Shown piece by piece: positions 30,330 to 32,107 of a stretch of 32,107 nucleotides of DNA; position 1 is the first letter of the stretch, and each line of letters begins with the position of its first letter. The translations under genes and the position numbers were made by a program. Below the pieces are notes generated by a model. That model saw nothing but the letters and a program-made list of their open reading frames with translations. It ran no database searches and was not told the DNA's origin. Source of the DNA: Lachnospiraceae bacterium (GTDB lineage: Bacteria > Bacillota > Clostridia > Lachnospirales > Lachnospiraceae); contig JAISUG010000048.1 in NCBI GenBank assembly GCA_031272185.1, forward strand, positions 1-32,107, read 5' to 3'.

Positions 30330-31526
30330 TCACGGCACCAAATCGTCCGCCGTGGCCAGCCTCGACCATGGCGGGTCGGTCCTACGGGAAACCATGGTAA
30401 CCATCACCACGTCCGGCTGCAGCAAATCGTCCAGCGCCGGGGTGATCCGGGGCGCCACCCCCACATGGACCACCTTTTTGAAATACTCCGCCAGGTAGCT
30501 GGGCACCAGGACGTTCATCTGGGAATCCCCGTATATCAGCAGCGTCCCATATGGCGCATCCGGGTTTTCGAAATAATGGATCTCGCTGTAGTTTAAATCG
30601 AACACCGCCCAAGCGGGCATGGCCTCGCAGATGGCCTTTACCTGCCCGTACCCTTCGCTGCCCTCGCCATTGACAAAACCATAGTCCCACACGGGGGCAG
30701 GCAGGACCTCAGGGGTGCCCTCCATGATCCCGATGTACCCCAGGAGTCTTTCGTGGTCCGCGCCGATGGCGACGGTATCCCAAGTGATCCTGCTTTCGTC
30801 GATGGGGGCGATGTCGTATCCCTCGGCCTGCAGCCGCTCCACGATGGCTATGGCCCCCGCATATGCGCCGAAAGATGTCCAATGGGTATCCCTTTTGTGT
30901 GTCACCTGGCCCAGTGCGCTGTATTCCAGCACCTTTTGCCTGACATTGATGGTCTTTACCCCCGCTTCCTCGTCAAGGAAACCGCAGATCACGTCCAATG
31001 GGTTGTTTTGCCCGGACGTATCGGACTTGTACGGGAAATACTCATATGCCACATCCGGCGCCTGTGGCGTGGCCACCACGTAGTAATCGACGCCTTTTTC
31101 GTCATAATATGCCTGGATCCTCTGCTGGGCGGCGATATATGCGGCCTTTTCCCCCGGGTCAATCTGCCATTTCCCCGCCGCCATGATCAGGTCGTGATCC
31201 TGGTTGTTGACCAGATATCCGTCCGTCCCGAAAAGCACCGCCAGGTTGCTGGTGATGCCCAGCGCCTTCACTTTGAGGAATGCAACCATATGTGTGGCGG
31301 CCAGCCGGAAACCCACGCGGTCATTGATGTAGTTTATCAGGTCGTTTTGGATCCCCAGGATCCTTTTGGGCCATGTAGGCTCCACGCGGCCCACCAACGG
31401 GGGGAAATCCGCCAGGGTGCGGTACTCGCTCTCGGAAACCGCCCCCGGCGTGAAATCAAACGTCGCCAGCGGCACCGCGACACACATGCATATGAAAATG
31501 ATGAAAGCGATTTTGACGTTCCTCAT
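30330..31526 (-). CDS. AlgX/AlgJ-like SGNH-fold protein for glycan O-acetylation
   Basis: A 398-residue protein with a signal or anchor helix at the start (MRNVKIAFIIFICMCVAVPL), so it acts outside the membrane. Motifs of the AlgX/AlgJ/DltD-type family are visible: FGTDGYLVNN, RDTHWTSFGAYAGA with the catalytic Asp-His pair, and LLIYGDSQMNVLVPSYL with the GDSQ nucleophile Ser. Partners of MBOAT proteins, such enzymes transfer acetyl groups onto polysaccharide. The MBOAT gene lies directly upstream on the same strand. The ATG at 31526 has a weak ribosome binding site. The long N-terminal extension read in frame from 31814 overlaps MBOAT coding sequence and is not used. Confidence 0.85.
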   Translation of the reverse strand: MRNVKIAFIIFICMCVAVPLATFDFTPGAVSESEYRTLADFPPLVGRVEPTWPKRILGIQNDLINYINDRVGFRLAATHMVAFLKVKALGITSNLAVLFGTDGYLVNNQDHDLIMAAGKWQIDPGEKAAYIAAQQRIQAYYDEKGVDYYVVATPQAPDVAYEYFPYKSDTSGQNNPLDVICGFLDEEAGVKTINVRQKVLEYSALGQVTHKRDTHWTSFGAYAGAIAIVERLQAEGYDIAPIDESRITWDTVAIGADHERLLGYIGIMEGTPEVLPAPVWDYGFVNGEGSEGYGQVKAICEAMPAWAVFDLNYSEIHYFENPDAPYGTLLIYGDSQMNVLVPSYLAEYFKKVVHVGVAPRITPALDDLLQPDVVMVTMVSRRTDPPWSRLATADDLVP

Positions 31527-31615
31527 GCTATGTTCCCACTCCCCAAATCCAGCCACTAGACCGTCATGCAACCGGCGTGTTGCAATTATACAAACTCTTC
31601 CCCACCCCGGTCCCA

Positions 31616-32107
31616 TCAAAAGTTGAAATATATGAACGGGCTGTACCCCCCTGACAGCACCCCCGCCTCCGCCATGAAAAACAGCGCCGCGCATCCCACC
31701 GAACCCAGCGCCAAAGCCATTTTCCGATGCCTGGCCCACAAAGCGCCGGACAGCACATTGAAAACCGGGGTGGACAGCGCCACGCCCAGCAACAGGAAGC
31801 ACACGTACCGCCATGTGACATAGTTCTCATACCCGCGCAACAAGAACATGTTTTTCATATAATCCACTGCTTTCCCCATATCCGGCGCGCGGAACACCAC
31901 CCACCCCATCATCACCATGAACATGGTGAAAACCCTGTACCCCAGCCGGGCCGGGGGCCCCCAACCCTTTATCTTTTCCGGTATTCCAGCCAGTTTTTCC
32001 ATCGCAAGAAGCAGGAAATACATGACCCCCCATGCCACGAAATGCCAGCTGGCGCCATGCCACAGCCCCGTCAGCGTCCACACCACGAAGAGGTTGAAGA
32101 CCAGGCG
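31616..32107 (-). CDS. MBOAT O-acyltransferase, C-terminal part (5' end outside window)
   Basis: About 163 C-terminal residues. LTGLWHGASWHFVAWG carries the invariant His of membrane-bound O-acyltransferases such as AlgI, DltB and PatA, followed by GYRVFTMFMVMMGWVVFRAPDMGKAVDYMKNMF, another family signature, and two further helices. It would pass acetyl or other acyl groups across the membrane to the AlgX-like protein encoded 89 nt downstream. Confidence 0.93.
   Translation of the reverse strand, partial: RLVFNLFVVWTLTGLWHGASWHFVAWGVMYFLLLAMEKLAGIPEKIKGWGPPARLGYRVFTMFMVMMGWVVFRAPDMGKAVDYMKNMFLLRGYENYVTWRYVCFLLLGVALSTPVFNVLSGALWARHRKMALALGSVGCAALFFMAEAGVLSGGYSPFIYFNF

Noticed and set aside
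30330-31814. Longer AlgX-like protein starting at 31814
   Set aside because: The first 96 codons lie over MBOAT coding sequence in another frame and do not resemble the family; the signal helix begins at 31526.

Overview
The window (about 32.1 kb, GC-rich by eye) reads as a chromosomal segment of an anaerobic Gram-positive-type bacterium, most likely a high-GC member of the Clostridia or a relative. The support is indirect: consensus sigma-A promoters, strong GGAGG-type ribosome binding sites, a lipoprotein plus OmpR-type two-component system of Firmicutes style, a Firmicutes-type flippase and a GacI/GacJ-like pair. No rRNA, tRNA, CRISPR array or intact insertion sequence was seen.

Layout. 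(1) 1-3919, minus strand: an orphan MalK/MsmX-like ABC ATPase, then a 2,3-bisphosphoglycerate-independent phosphoglycerate mutase whose two halves are in swapped order (a circular permutation), translationally coupled to a ComEC-type metallo-beta-lactamase-fold protein cut by the window edge. (2) 3920-4324: a divergent promoter region. (3) 4325-6835, plus strand: three tandem HAD-superfamily paralogues, all with an altered motif I. (4) 6862-12820, minus strand: export and assembly end of a surface polysaccharide cluster (wzt, wzm, rfbC, a DUF2304 membrane protein, and a fused double glycosyltransferase). (5) 12821-21546: an accessory island with two DUF234-type AAA+ ATPases carrying a PD-(D/E)XK-like C-terminus, gene remnants, a family of 34-nt hairpin elements around the ATPase promoters, then a lipoprotein and a two-component system. 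(6) 21543-32107, minus strand: the rest of the polysaccharide cluster (flippase, ATP-grasp ligase, second flippase, sugar aminotransferase, glycosyltransferase, DUF2142 membrane protein, AlgX/AlgJ-like SGNH protein, and a truncated MBOAT O-acyltransferase).

How the genes may work together. The minus-strand genes look like one long polysaccharide locus. RfbC and the aminotransferase supply rhamnose-type and amino sugars. The GT2 enzymes assemble or lipid-activate sugars. The GT2/DUF2304 pair and the DUF2142 protein suggest polyprenyl-phosphate-sugar side-chain decoration. Wzm/Wzt and two Wzx-like flippases export product, and the MBOAT/AlgX-like pair O-acetylates it. Many gene junctions overlap by 4-8 nt.

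Most notable observations: the circularly permuted phosphoglycerate mutase with all metal ligands kept; the 34-nt hairpin family (8-bp stem, 18-nt loop starting GTCCA) with a fourth copy whose stem sequence differs but still pairs; and recurrent in-frame Gly/Ala/Asp-rich insertions, some with a 57-nt period, in loops of otherwise conserved polysaccharide proteins.
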